Positions 49,975 to 61,917 are shown, counted from the stretch's first letter. The stretch: 64,000 bases of DNA from Diplolepis rosae (GCA_030998225.1 JAPYXD010000680.1:12524001-12588000), one strand, 5' to 3'. Translations and numbers: made by a program. Notes: a model not told the origin generated them from the letters alone.

Positions 49975-51720
49975 AAAATTCGACACTTAACTCGTGAGAA
50001 GAGTATTGGATCCAATACTTTTTAATACATTTTTGCACAGTTTGGTTCAAGCGTTTGAAGAAATATTGAAAAAGTATTAAGTCATATATCAGGGAAAGTA
50101 TCTGAATTAACAATAAAGAAAATATTCAGTAAAGTATTGGAGAATGTATTCCCTCATGAAAATTCAACTCTTAATTCGTTAGAAGAGTATTGGATCCAAT
50201 ACTTTTTAATACATGTTTGCACAGTTTGGTTCAAGCGTTTGAAGAAATATTGAAAAAGTATTAAGTCATATATCAGGGAAAGTATTTGAATTAACAATCA
50301 AGAAAATATTGAGTAAAGTATTAAATAATATATTCCCTTATGAAAATTCGACACTTAATTCGTGAGAAGAGTATTGGATCCAATATTTATTAATACATTT
50401 TTGCACAGTTTGGTTCAAGCGTTTGAAGAAATATTGAAAAAGTATTAAGTCATATTTCAGGAAAAGTATTTGAATTCATAATAATGAAAATGTTGAGTAA
50501 AGTATTGGAGAATGTATTCCCTCATGAAAATTCAACTCTTCCCTCGTGAGAAGAGTATTGGATCCAAGACTTTTTAATACATTTTTGCATGGTTTGGTTC
50601 AAGCGTTTAAGGAAATATTGAAAAAGTATTAAGGCATATACCAGGAAAAGTATTTCAATTAACAATAAAGAAAATATTGAGTAAAGTATTGGAGAATGTA
50701 TTCCCTCATGAAAATTCAACTCTTAACTCGTGAGAAGAGTATTGGATCCAATACTTTTTAATACATTTTTGCATGGTTTGGTTCAAGCGTTTAAGGAAAT
50801 ATTGAAAAAGTATTAAGGCATATACCAGGAAAAGTATTTCAATTAACAATAAAGAATATATTGAGTAAAGTATTGGAGAATGTATTCCCTTATGAAAATT
50901 CGACACTTAATTCGTGAGAAGAGTATTGGATCCAATATTTATTAATACATTTTTGCACAGTTTGGTTCAAGCGTTTGAAGAAATATTGAAAAAGTATTAA
51001 GTCATATATCAGGGAAAGTATTTGAATTAACAATAAAGAAAATATTGAGTAAAGTATTGGAGAATGTATTCCCTCATGAAAATTCAACTCTTAATTCGTG
51101 AGAAGAGTATTGGATCCAATACTTTTTAATACATTTTTGCACAGTTTCGTACAAGCGTTTAAAGAAATATTGAAAAAGTATTAAGTCATATATCAGGGAA
51201 AGTATTTAAATTAACAATAAAGAAAATATTGAGTAAAGTATTGGAGAATGTATTCCCTCATGAAAATTCAACTCTTAACTCGTGAGAAGAGTATTGGATC
51301 CAATACTTTTTAATACATTTTTGCATGGTTTGGTTCAAGCGTTTAAGGAAATATTGAAAAAGTATTAAGGCATATACCAGGAAAAGTATTTCAATTAACA
51401 ATAAAGACAATATGAAGTAAAGTATTGGATAATATATTCCCTCATGAAAATCCAATGCTTAATGCATAAGAAGAATATTGGATCCAATACTTTTTAATAT
51501 ATTTTTTCATGGGTTGATTCAAGCTTTAAAAGAAATATTGAAAAAGTATTAAGTCATATTTCAGGAAAAGTATTTGAATTAATAATAAAGAAAATATTAA
51601 GTAAAGTATTGGAGAATATATTCCCTCATGGAAATTCAACTCTTAATTCGTGAGGAGAGTATTGGATCCAATACTTCTTAATACATTTTTGTATGGGTAT
51701 ATATATATATATCTCATATA
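49975..51720 (+). repeat. 184-base satellite array, regular part
   Basis: The palindrome TATTGGATCCAATA or a close variant recurs with GGATCC at 50008, 50192, 50376, 50560, 50744, 50928, 51112, 51296, 51480 and 51664, every interval exactly 184 bases. Each unit includes ATTCCCTCATGAAAATTCAA, TTGGTTCAAGCGTTT and AATATTGAAAAAGTATTAAG. The recurrent 65-codon minus-strand frames are by-products; 184 is not a multiple of three. Confidence 0.95.
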
Positions 51721-52650
51721 TCAGATAAAGTATTTAATAATTTATTAATGAAAGTATTGAAGGTATGCTTATTTCGGGGAAAAGTATTGGATCCAATGTA
51801 TTGAATGATATATTGAAGAAGTATTAGGTAAAATATCAGAGAAAGTATCTAAATAATTTATAAAGACAATATGAAGTAAAGTATTGGAGAACTTATTCCC
51901 TTATAAAAGTTTAATACTTGATCCGTGATAAGAGTATTAGATACAATACTTTTAAATAAATTTTTGCATAAGAGTTGGTTAAAGTTTTAGGAAAAGCATT
52001 CAAGAAAGTGTTTGATTATATATTTGATATATTATTTTAAAAAAGTATTGATATAAATATTAAAGTAATTCCTTTATAATGATTCAATATTTAATCCGGG
52101 AAAAAGTATTGGGTCTATTTTAGAAAAAGTATTTACTAACGTTTTGGTGAAAATATTGAAGAGAGTATTGATTAAAGTATTGAAAAGTGTATTCCATCAT
52201 GAAAATTCAATAAATAATTTATTTAAAAAATATTATATCCAATAGTTGTTAATACTTCGTTTTACTAAAGGTTGGATGAAGTGTTATAAAATATATTAAG
52301 TAACTTTTTGGATAATATATTTTAAAAAGTATTGAAAAAAGTATCAGAGAATTTATTTCCTTGTGAACATTCAGTACTCAATCCGTGATAAGATTATTGG
52401 ATCAAATACCTTCCTACACTTCTTTTTCATAAGAGTTAGGTAATGTGTTGAAAAAAGTATTGAAAAAATATTAGGTAAAATATCAGTGAAAGTATTTGAT
52501 TAATTAATAAAGCAAATATTAAGTAAAGCATTCTAGAATGTATTCTTTTATAAATAAATTAATACTCGATCCGTAAAAAAGTATTAGATAAAGTGTTAGA
52601 AAAAGTATTGGACAAAGTATTTTGTATTTTATTGATTAAAGAATTGCCAT
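51721..52650 (+). repeat. Decayed extension of the 184-base satellite
   Basis: Units become irregular in length and sequence. Variants such as GTATTGGATCCAATG (51784), GTATTAGATACAATAC (51932) and ATTGGATCAAATAC (52397) mark degenerate repeats, still rich in GTATTGAAAAAGTATT. An ATATATATATAT tract lies at the junction near 51699. The decay is one-sided, as is common at the old edge of a tandem array. Confidence 0.75.
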
Positions 52651-54852
52651 ATCACTAATTTCACTTCAAACGTAATGAGTCTGACAGAACCTGCTTCAAT
52701 ACTTTCTCAAATACTTTATAGAACATTCAAAATAATTAAAAACTTAATACATAAAAGTAAGTATTGTCGAATTCAATAATTGCATCATAAAATTACTATC
52801 AGCTAAGCCAATACTTCTTCTAGAAGCTACAAAAATTTCAATTATTTTTTAACAGTGAACGTAATTTCTAACAATTAATTGATAATTATCTTGGCTTCGA
52901 TAACAACCTTATTTCCATAACGAATAACTGTTTCCGATAATTGATTTTTTGTTCAAGTTTAGTTTAGTCATTCTTATAGCTACTTACATCTTCATTACGA
53001 TATGGTATTTTAATTACGATACTTTGATGAATACCATAATTTCTTCCGTAAGTACGACTGCCATTTCAGCAATTACGGAAACCGTATACCCAGCTGCAAT
53101 TAACTGCACTTAAGGAGTTCTGATAAAACGTCTTACAACAATTGTGTATATAAATATATACATAATTTAAAAATTTTAATAAATTTATAATTAAGTAAAA
53201 ATATTGTAACAGGTTTCCTACATTCTTTCAGATCTAAACTTCTTTATTTAAGAAATTCAAAAGTATTAAATATTTTATCAATTTCATGCTTTTGATACTT
53301 ATATAGAAATTTTTTTTTTGTTGGTGAGAAATAGTAAATTTCTCAATTTAACCTGAATTCCAAGAAAAAGGTTATAGCCCAGTGTTATCAGTGGTTAATG
53401 ACCGACATAAAAATAGTTTATGGTTTCAGAAAAAATAGAGATCATCAGTATTTTATATATGCAGAATGAATATTTGAAGTTTTCCATCACAATACTTAAG
53501 GTTTTTTAGACTGCAATAAAATAGGAATAAACAATTGTTTCTTAAAATCGATTGTGACACACCTAGACTTGTTTATTATTTACTGGAGGCATGATCATTG
53601 TAATAAGTTAAATGAGGTTGTAAAATGCTAATTACTCACCTTTGATCTTTGATTACAACTTCGATTAATCGCATGATGATTGTTACTTTTCTTTTCGGTT
53701 TATGGTAACAAATGAAAGCCGGCGTTATCTTATTGGGGACCTCATTTTCAGTGCATGTACCCAAAGTCCATTTACATTCGTATCATGACGCTCTCTATTC
53801 AACAGTAAACAGCAAACTTACCTCGTTATGCAATATTCTATAATATGTTAATCCTACGACAGAGATCTTGGGGTCATTATTTGAACACAATACGTAATAT
53901 TTGCAGATTTATTGTTTCGCATAAAGTTTTATGCACATGATTACATTTATTTCCCTTCTCAATTGCACAAGAAAACCAATTCAGTACATTTATATGTTAA
54001 CTAAATTAATTATTCTACTGATATCTTCTCGTGGAGAAATTCCTGACCTGGCCTTAGCATGGCCCTGGCCTGGCATGGGACTCTGAACCAGAATCAATCA
54101 AGCTTAAGATTCAATCCCGAAATTTAAAATTTGAAAAAAGGGGTTTTCACATAATTTATATAGTATTTTGATAGCATTTGAGGAAATTTAAATTTAAAAA
54201 AAACTTTGTTTCCAAATTTTACGTATAAATAAAGGATAATTATTAAAAGAACTATTTTCAGGGTAAATAACGGTTTATTTATGTGAAGACTGAGACATAT
54301 TTAGTGAATCTAAGCGGAGAGAATCTGAAAATTTTAATTTGGTTTTAAAACAAAAAAATTGTTTCAAAAAATTCAATTTTTCAAAATGATAAAAAACATT
54401 TTATGGTCTTATTTATTACCGTTTTTAGCTAAAGTATCAAATTCTTAATATAAATTCCAGTTTTTTAGGCTTGAATACTACGGAAGAATAACTTAAGTTC
54501 TAAAAACTGTAATAATATAAATACATTTTGGCTTCAATAATAAAGCCTTTTTTTCCAAAAAATAAAATTAACAAAAAATGATCATCTCATGTAAAACTGA
54601 TTAAAAATCGATGTAGATTTTTAAAGTATTTTTTTATGACGCTTAAGATAAATAGTGTTTGAAATTTTGATTCCTGCAAAGGTTAAGTATTCAAAATCAT
54701 TTAAAAAAAATATTGATCTTTATTAATTGGATCTTTTTTATGAAAAAATTGGCATCTTCCTCGTATTAATCTCAAGAAATCTTATTTCATGCTGTATTAC
54801 TGTTCCAAAAATTTCTTGGTTCCCAGACCAAATTTTCATCATATTTTTCATA
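52651..54852. other. Gene-free AT-rich stretch
   Basis: No supported gene or recognised element. Confidence 0.25.
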
Positions 54853-55123
54853 CTCTCTAATTCTGAATCAGTAAAAATCTACTGATTACCAATGAAATTT
54901 GACTGTTTAAAATAGCTATAAAGAGGTGACTGCGAATCAGCCAAATGTCACTGATTACCTCATTGAAAATCAACTGATTTAGCATTGAAAATGTTTTTCC
55001 ATTGATAAACCAGTGAAAATTAACTGATTTAACAGTGAAAAATATTTTTTTCAATAATGAATCAGTGTAAAGGCAAATCACCAATTCAATCAGTGAAAAT
55101 TTGTCTGATTCAGATTAAGAGAG
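54853..55123 (-). mobile_element. CTCTCTAAAT MITE, copy I (most diverged)
   Basis: A 271-base copy in minus orientation with TA on both flanks. Many substitutions in the CAGTGA units and altered termini (CTCTCTAATTC; GATTAAGAGAG) suggest that it is one of the oldest copies here. A 75-codon frame across it is incidental. Confidence 0.83.
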
Positions 55124-56079
55124 TAAGCAATGTGGAAATTTTAGATGATTTTCTAACGCCTAATATTATTACTAACAGAAATTCCCACTATAATCACTTT
55201 TTCCCTAATTAAAACCTACTTTAGTCAAAGTTGTAAACGCCGATCGTTCCGAGTAAGTTTGACGATTGTTAAAATCGCTTCACACTTTAAAAGTAATTAA
55301 AAATGCATTATGGAATATCTCTTTCAAGAAAGTCATGAAAATGCCGATCTGAGTAATGCCTGTCGAGAATTTCATCAGAGCTTTTATACTAAAAGCACAA
55401 AAATTATGAGTCATCCAACTTAGCTTTGCCGAATTGACCGAAACGAGATCCCTGATTCAAGTGTTACACCCGCGATGATATTACGTTACGCCCACGCGAG
55501 TGAAGAGCATTAATAGGCAATGTTAAGCCAAGTTAATGGGCCAACTTCCCGGACACGAGTTTCATGGAGCAATCGTCACTACTGACAATGACATTGACAA
55601 CTACCTGCACCTATATATATTCAGAGAATGATTTGTAACGAGTCATCTGTCTCGTCGCCAATTTCACCAGCAGGTTCAGTTAAAGGTGTGTCATTATAAA
55701 TATTAAGTCCTTATTCCTGCACTGATGATGCACCTCTCATATCAAACTGACCCTCCAATTTATTCTGATGCAACCAGCGAAACACAGGAGGTCAATTACC
55801 CTCCTATGCCAATTATTCCACTTCACAAAATATTCATGGCTGCTTTAAACAACTTTGGAACATAAAATTCTTCACCGTATTTTTATGTGACTTGAGTTTA
55901 TATTTATTGTTTCTCTTTGATTTTTACCGATTACTTTTGCATGAAGGCTTTTTAGGTAAAAAAATGTTAAGTAAAAATAGGTTTTTTTTATGGTTATAGT
56001 GTGCCATATTTTATGAAAAATTTTGAGGATGCTGGGATATATAATTTACTAAAGGAAGATAAAAAAATCTGTTCGTTTT
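55124..56079. other. Gene-free stretch with GC-richer island
   Basis: About 55230-55800 is less AT-rich, with GTTACACCCGCG and TTACGCCCACGCGAGT and no recognised repeat. It could hold conserved regulatory DNA or a distant exon; nothing in the sequence decides. Confidence 0.25.
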
Positions 56080-56385
56080 GTGGGCAAATTCTCATCGCGT
56101 GCTTCGCTCGCAACTCGCAAGTACGCGCCTAGGGCGCAGAATTCAATTGTCGCGCTTCGCGCTCGGTTTTATATTCTCCGCATACATTCAAGTGTGTTTC
56201 TTGTAACTTGATACTGGAACTCGAGTTATCTTCATGATATTGTAAATGGAAATTACATTTTCTCAAAGCTAGTAAATTTGTTTTTGATTTCAAATGAAGA
56301 AGGAAATTCAATTTAATTAAGGCTCTATTGGCCTTAAGGAACACATTCTCATCATGATACTCAAGCTTTGCGCTTGATTTTTTTA

Positions 56386-57130
56386 CTCTCTAAACCTGAA
56401 TCAGTGAACGACCACTGATTCGCAGTGACTATTCACTGATAGCAGCAGCTATAAGTCTTTCACTGAGAATCAGTAAAATTCGATTGAAAAATCAGTGAAG
56501 TAGATTGAACTCACTTCTTTAATCAGTGAAATCTTCAGGTTCTCTCTAAATCTGAATCAGTCAAGTTTTCACTGATGGAATCAGTGATTTGCCTTTTAAC
56601 TGATTCATCAGTGAACACATATTTTTCACGGTTAAATCAGTTAATTTTCACTGATTCATCAGTGACAATAATATTTTTCACTGTCAAATCACTCAATTTT
56701 CACTGAAATAATCAGTGAAATTTGACTGATTTACAGTAGTCTCTTTTTAGCTATTTCAATCAGTCAAATTTCACTGATAATCAGTAGATTTTGACTGATT
56801 CAAATTTAGAGAGTGGGAATAATAAAACTAACAGTATATTTTAACGATCGATGAACTTGTTTATTTTAGGTTAAACAACACTAAATAAAATTACGTAATT
56901 ATTATACTATATTATAATTATTATTGTGTATAATTATATTATGTATAATTAAAAATTAAAGATCCATCGTAATGTGAAGATGAAACTTTAAAATTGCCGA
57001 ATTCAGAAATTTTGTTCGCGTGGCGCGTTCACTGATTCCTTAATGAAATCAAAGCAGGGCACTGATTCATCAGTTGATATATTTTCACTGATATAATCAG
57101 TGACTATTTCACTGATTCGGGTTTAGAGAG
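56386..57130. mobile_element. Variant CTCTCTAAA MITE, copy K (outer, split)
   Basis: The left part 56386-56541 (CTCTCTAAACCTGAATCAGT) and the right part up to 57130 (GATTCGGGTTTAGAGAG) form one diverged relative of the family, with TA on both flanks. The interior differs from the standard family. Copy J sits within it. Part of 56814-57050 is not CAGTGA-rich and its origin is unclear. Confidence 0.7.
56542..56813 (+). mobile_element. CTCTCTAAAT MITE, copy J nested in copy K
   Basis: A standard 272-base copy with termini CTCTCTAAATCTGAATCAGT and ATTTAGAGAG and core CAGTAGTCTCTTTTTAGCT. It lies between the two halves of the variant element, so it is the younger insertion. The immediate flanks are TT and TG. 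Confidence 0.85.
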
Positions 57131-57219
57131 TACTTTATATCCATTAGAGCTATGTTTGCATTGAAAAAGATTATATAATTAAAATATTTAAAGAATTTGA
57201 AAATATTTCTGTGAAAAAA

Positions 57220-57282
57220 AAAGACGCATTCGACTGCGCTGGGATTCAAGCCCAGGTCTTTCGATTGCCGGAATAATTTATC
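57220..57282 (-). repeat. tRNA-derived repeat fragment, second copy
   Basis: Minus-strand text CCGGCAATCGAAAGACCTGG, GGCTTGAATCCCAG and CGCAGTCGAATGCGTCTTTTTT matches 44491-44560 closely. It has the B-box arm and T-rich tail but no recognisable A box. Confidence 0.5.
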
Positions 57283-57617
57283 TTCTTCCAAATATCTCTG
57301 AAGGAAAAAATCGTAAACTTTATTTAAGCAAGCGATTTTCCATTTTACCGCTTATTTAGTATCTCACATATTTGCGTTGAAAAATGGAATTATTGATTTT
57401 CAATGGTGTTTATAGAATCAAAACATAAAATATATATCTCGTCAAAGAATGTTCTCATCAGAATTTATAGACCTTATTCAGGCAAATAATTTCTCATCTG
57501 AACGTTTTTTTCAAATCTCATATATTCTGGTTAAAAAATTGAATTTTAGATTTTCAATAATAGTTTTTTGAATTAAAAAGAAAAATATACATCTTATGAA
57601 AAAATGTTGCGATTCAA

Positions 57618-58510
57618 ATTTACCCAAGTGCGAATTGCCGGAACTGAAAACACGGCCCAGTACTGGACCAATCTTGGCAGCCATAAGTGGACCAATGTTA
57701 CTGGACCAATATCAGCGTTCAAATTGGCCCAGTGTTGTCCCAGTACTGGCACGGTACATTGGAATTCAAAATTTCCCATGCTTGCGCCGAAGCTTGGCTC
57801 AGCAATGGCACTTTACTGGGCTGAAAGTCGGCATTACTCTGGCACACCGTGTTGTAAGTCAAAAAGCCAGCGTCTGGCCTAGCAATAGCACTTTACAGTA
57901 ATCATAAAAATAACTTAAGTCTGCCATCTGTCAACTCTGGTTTATAGGTTTTGTCCTTCTTTAATTTTTATTAACAATCTTTTATACTTCATGCTAGTTT
58001 GATGGTAAACAAAGCGTTGATTATAGAGACTTTCTTAATAATTTGAAAAATATAAATCTAACCTAAGATTCATTTCTCGTAAATGACATCTCAAAATATT
58101 TTAAAGACAACCAACTTTCCACCCATTTTTGGGCCATTATTTTTATGTAGCTTTGGGACAATACTGGCAGCCAGTGACGGTCAAGTAAAGGCAGTCAAGT
58201 ATAGGCCGCCAAATGTAGCCCTTATATATCATTTCAGTAATGGGCCATTAACATATGCCGATTTCGGACCAATATTGGCAGCCAACGAAGGGCAAGTGAA
58301 GGCGGCCAAGTGCAGCCCTCAGATATCATTTCGGTAATGGGCCATTAACATATGCCGATTTCGAGCCAATACTGGCAGTCAGTGACGGGCAAGTGAAGGC
58401 GGCCAAGTGCAGCCCCTAGATATCATTTCGGTAATGGCGCAGCACTGGCGGCCAAGTCTCGACAACATATTTACCACTACTGGGCCAAAGTTGGGCCGTT
58501 TATTATGACT
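57618..58510 (+). repeat. GGGCCA-rich repeat, second family member
   Basis: It starts CCCAAGTGCGAATTGCCGG, close to the terminus of the element at 32654-33868, and is full of GGCCCAGTACTGG and TTGGCAGCC motifs. From about 58130 a unit with GGGCCATTA, ATACTGGCAGCC and AAGGCGGCCAAGTG repeats three times; two intervals are about 111 and 97 bases. No matching right terminus was found. Overlapping open frames on both strands are artefacts of the symmetry. Confidence 0.6.
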
Positions 58511-58984
58511 CAAGACCCTATCTGCCTTGACGAACACATTCTTATTGTAATACTCATGCTTCACGTTTGATTTTTATTTTACTGCATGGGATGAAAAGTC
58601 CGTAGCCTCATATTCAACTATTTCAAAACTTTTATGTATATGCAATAGTTTCAACCTTCATTAGCCTTCGGTCAAAATTTTATGACATTTCTATAATTAG
58701 TTTACAAGTTAAGGTCATTGAAGTGACGCTAGTTTCGATTTCTGAGAAAAAATGGATTCCATGGAATTTCATGTTTTTATTAAACATTGCTTTTCAATGG
58801 GATATAATACTACCCGAGCCAAGGAATGGCTTGATAAATGTTATGGAATATCTTCGCCATTGTACACAACAGTAAAAAAGGTATATGCCGAATTTAAACG
58901 TGGTCATACATCACCCAATGATGCTGAAAGCTCAGGCGTACAACTGAGACAGTTACTGATGAAAATTTCACCAAAATTCATATA

Positions 58985-59726
58985 ACCAAATTACAAATTG
59001 CTTTGATTTTTATAGTTTCAATTCATCACATAAACTAATTTATATATATCCGAATTTTTGTTCCTCTGAATTATTATTTGACATAATTCTCATATTTCCA
59101 AAACATCATTTAACCTTATTCTTATTTATTCGAATTATCATTTGTTATTATTTTCATATTACCGAATTACAATTTTTCTTAATTTCCACTTCACCGAATT
59201 GCCATGATACAGAAAATCCTTTTGACCTGAAACACATTCGGCCAAAAAATGACAGCGCCGAATTCAAAAGCAGACAATAAACATTTTTGATATAAATTAT
59301 TATAAATTCTGATTAGCTGTATTTAAATTTGGCGCCGTTATTTTTTGGCCAGATATGGTTTTGGTCAATTGGTTTTTCTGTATCATGACAATTCGGTGAA
59401 GTGGAAATTAAAGCCATATGGAAGGCTCTGACGTGACCAATTATATACGACCACTTTATAATTAAAATAATAATTTTAACCAATTTCCCGAAGAAGACAG
59501 TAATGCCTTACCTTTTTCTTCATTACTGTCTTCTCAAAAATATAAAAATTATGACAAACGAGGATTCGGAGAAATAAAAATTCGGATGCATAATTATTTG
59601 GAAATATAAACATTAGGTTATATGATGAATCGGAAATATAAAAATTAGAGTAATTGGTAATTTGGTTATGTGAATTGCAGTAAAATGAATTTCAGTTAAT
59701 ATAGGATTTAGGGAATATACATTAAC
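58985..59726. mobile_element. Foldback insertion in the decayed mariner
   Basis: ATAACCAAATTACAAATTGC at the left is mirrored by AATTGGTAATTTGGTTAT near 59651-59668. A second inner pair, TTCCACTTCACCGAATTG and its inverse, lies at about 59190 and 59390. The ~120-base repeat shared with 22690 is nested at about 59413-59545. The mariner text on the two sides overlaps by about 17 imperfect bases, so the exact junction is uncertain. Confidence 0.6.
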
Positions 59727-59802
59727 CCCATCAAAACAGTGCATCGTATTGTTCTGGATGATCGAAAAATTAAAATGAGTCAGATAGCTGACATGGTAAA
59801 TA

Positions 59803-61097
59803 ACACGTGGATCAATAAGTCCCGGGACTGACACATAGATGGCATTGCCAACAAAAGTTCTGTATGATTTTTCATGACTACCAACCTTCAAAAGATACCT
59901 GTCAAAATTCCATGACATTCTGATGTTTGGCCCACGAGTTACAGTGATTTAAGTGACGCTAGTCTTAATATTCTCAAAATAATGGATTCGAAACAATTTC
60001 GTGTGTTGATTTACCATTGCTTTTTGATGAAAAAAAAACACAGTGCAAGCCCAGCAATGGCTTGAAAAGTGCTACGGGGACTCTACTCCATCAAAAACAA
60101 CCTTTTGTCGGTGGTATGCTGAGTTTAAACGTGGTCGTACAGACACTGAAGATGCTGAACGCTCCGGCCGGCCAAATGAGGTAGTCACACCGGAAACCAT
60201 CAAAAAAGTCCACCAAATCGTTTACGAAAACCGTAAATTAAAATTGCGTGAGATAGCTGACACCTTAAAGATATCATACGGCAGCGTGTACGCCATTTTG
60301 CATGAACATTTGTCTATGAGGAAGCTGTTGTCAAAGTGGGTGCCGCGTTTGCTCACGGTGAATCAAAAACGACAACGTGTCGTTGATTCCGAGCGCTGTT
60401 TGGAGTTGTTTCGCCGAAATGAACCGAATTTTTTGCGTCGGTATGTGACAATGGACGAAACCTGGATCCATCACTACACTACGGAGTCAAATCGGTCGTC
60501 AGCCGAGTGGACTGCAGTCGGTGAGAAGCGTCCAAAGCGGCCAAAAACGCAAATGTGGGCCGGTAAGGTTATGGCCTCAGTATTTTGGGATCCTCATGGA
60601 GTTTTGTTCATCGACTACCTTGAAAAAGGTTCGACGATCAATAGCGAACGTTACATTGGCCAATTGATGCGTTTGAATAACGAAATCGGTGAGAAACGGC
60701 TCCAAATGAAGAAGAAAAAAGTGCTCTTTCACCAAGACAATGCGCCGTGTCACAAGTCGCTCGCTACCATGGCGAAATTGAATGAATTAAGCTTCAAATT
60801 GCTTCCGCACCCACCATATTCACCGGATCTGGCCCCCAGCGACTACTACCTGTTTGCAGACCTCAAAAAAATGCTCCAAGGAAAGAGATTCTACTCCAAC
60901 GAGGAAGTCATCACCGAAACGAATGCTTATTTCGAGGCCAAAGTTAAATCGTTCTACAAGAAAGGTATTGAAATGTTAGAGAAGCGCTGGACTGATTGTG
61001 TTGCTTTTGAAGGAGACTATATTGATGAATAAAGCCGAGTTTTCCCAAAAAAAATGTGTTTTTCCTAATTAGTCCCGGGACTTATTGATCCACGTGT
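59803..61097 (+). mobile_element. Nearly intact mariner element (1,295 bases)
   Basis: Perfect 27-base terminal inverted repeats (ACACGTGGATCAATAAGTCC at the left, continuing CGGGACT; exact inverse at the right) enclose the transposase frame. TA flanks both ends. Removing the element and one TA restores the reading of the host mariner (AAATATATCAACAGAACGCG), so the insertion point is exact and the element is younger than its host. Confidence 0.93.
59982..61032 (+). CDS. Mariner transposase, one-base frameshift near the N-terminus
   Basis: Cut-and-paste transposase that would bind the terminal repeats and insert at TA. The open frame from 60043 gives 329 residues: helix-turn-helix (WLEKCYGDSTPSKTTFCRWY, 6-25), second helix-turn-helix (LREIADTLKISYGSVYAIL, 68-86), WVPRLL linker (99-104), then the catalytic triad D138 (TMDETW), D232 (HQDNAP) and D267 (PSDYYLF). 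The last two Asp are 34 residues apart, the D,D34D signature of mariner. The natural start is probably the ATG at 59982 (MDSKQFRVLIYHCF). A run of nine A at 60030-60038 puts that start out of frame with the rest, most simply by one extra A. All other motifs are intact, so the copy is recent or the run is a sequencing error. Confidence 0.9.
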
Positions 61098-61527
61098 TAT
61101 ATCAACAGAACGCGTGTGCCATATTTTACATAAACATTTGAGTATGAAAAAACTGTCTGCGCGATAGGTATCGCGTTCTCTATCAATCGACCAGAAGCAG
61201 CAACGTCTTAATGATTCGGAGCATGCTTCAGCGTAATCAAACGAAATTTTTGCGTCGATTCATGATAATTCGTGAAACATGGATCCATTATTACACACTA
61301 GAGTCCAATAAACAGTATGCAGAGTGTTTGCAAGCAGGTGAAAGCCGACCGCAGCGCCCAAAGACACAACGTTCGGCCGGCAAGGTTATGGTCAGTATTT
61401 TTTGGGATGCGCATGGCATAATATTCATCGACTATTTGAAAAAAGGAGAAACAATAACTGGTGAGTACTATCTAACATTATTAGACAATTTTGGACGAGG
61501 AGATCAAGTGAAAGTGATCGCATTTGA

Positions 61528-61706
61528 GCAGGGCTGGCAGTGGGCATGGGCCACACAGGCGGTCGCCTCTTGGCGCCATTGACTAGGGGCGGCATATTCA
61601 AAGGTAAAAGATAGACTATAAAGAATCGAAATGATTTCCGAACGTACGGGAAAATTCGCTGCGCGGGGGGGGGGGGGGCTGAAGTATATGCCTGTGGTAT
61701 CAAAAT
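61528..61706. other. Foreign segment replacing part of the decayed mariner
   Basis: Between the GATCGCATTTG and CCATATTCTCCAGATC parts of the host mariner lie about 180 GC-richer bases of unknown origin, including AGGCGGTCGCCTCTTGGCGCC and a long G run near 61664-61678. They stand where about 100 bases with the second catalytic motif would be expected. I do not recognise the source. Confidence 0.45.
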
Positions 61707-61917
61707 ACTTAACGCCATATTCTCCAGATCTGACCCCCAGCGATTACTATTTGTTTCCTAATTTGAAAAGATGGCTCCAGGGACAAAGATTTCACACCAA
61801 TTAGGAGGTTATATCGGAAACGTAGACCTATTTTGCAGAGTTTGCTAAATCGTATTTTTCCAAGGGTATCAAAATGTTAGGAAACCATTGGAAGAAATAG
61901 ATTTCGCTTCAAGGAGA

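Larger units (their letters stand above)
56080..57615. repeat. GCGCTTCGCGCTC repeat family, copy 3 (interrupted)
   Basis: It begins near CGTGCTTCGCTCGCAACTCG with TACGCGCCTAGGGCGC, and runs parallel to 41020 onwards through GGCCTTAAGGAACACATTCT to TTTGCGCTTGATTTTTTTA. There it is interrupted by nested MITEs (56386-57130). It resumes TACTTTATATCCATTAGAGC and later TCTTCCAAATATCTCTGAAG. A tRNA-like fragment lies at 57220-57282. Confidence 0.7.

Noticed and set aside
50522..51455. Four similar 65-codon minus-strand frames that look like a gene family
   Set aside because: They are the same part of successive 184-base satellite units; the period is not divisible by three and each frame closes within a unit.
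57594..57901. Three overlapping frames at the start of the second GGGCCA repeat
   Set aside because: Same cause: repeats lacking stop codons on both strands.
61211..61582. Independent transposase gene of 123 codons
   Set aside because: It is the middle of the decayed mariner: first catalytic Asp replaced, frameshifted, and truncated by foreign sequence.
61664..61678. Long G run, and the C run near 29691-29702, as possible functional tracts
   Set aside because: Isolated homopolymers, probably slippage or assembly uncertainty; no G-quadruplex-type spacing of several runs.
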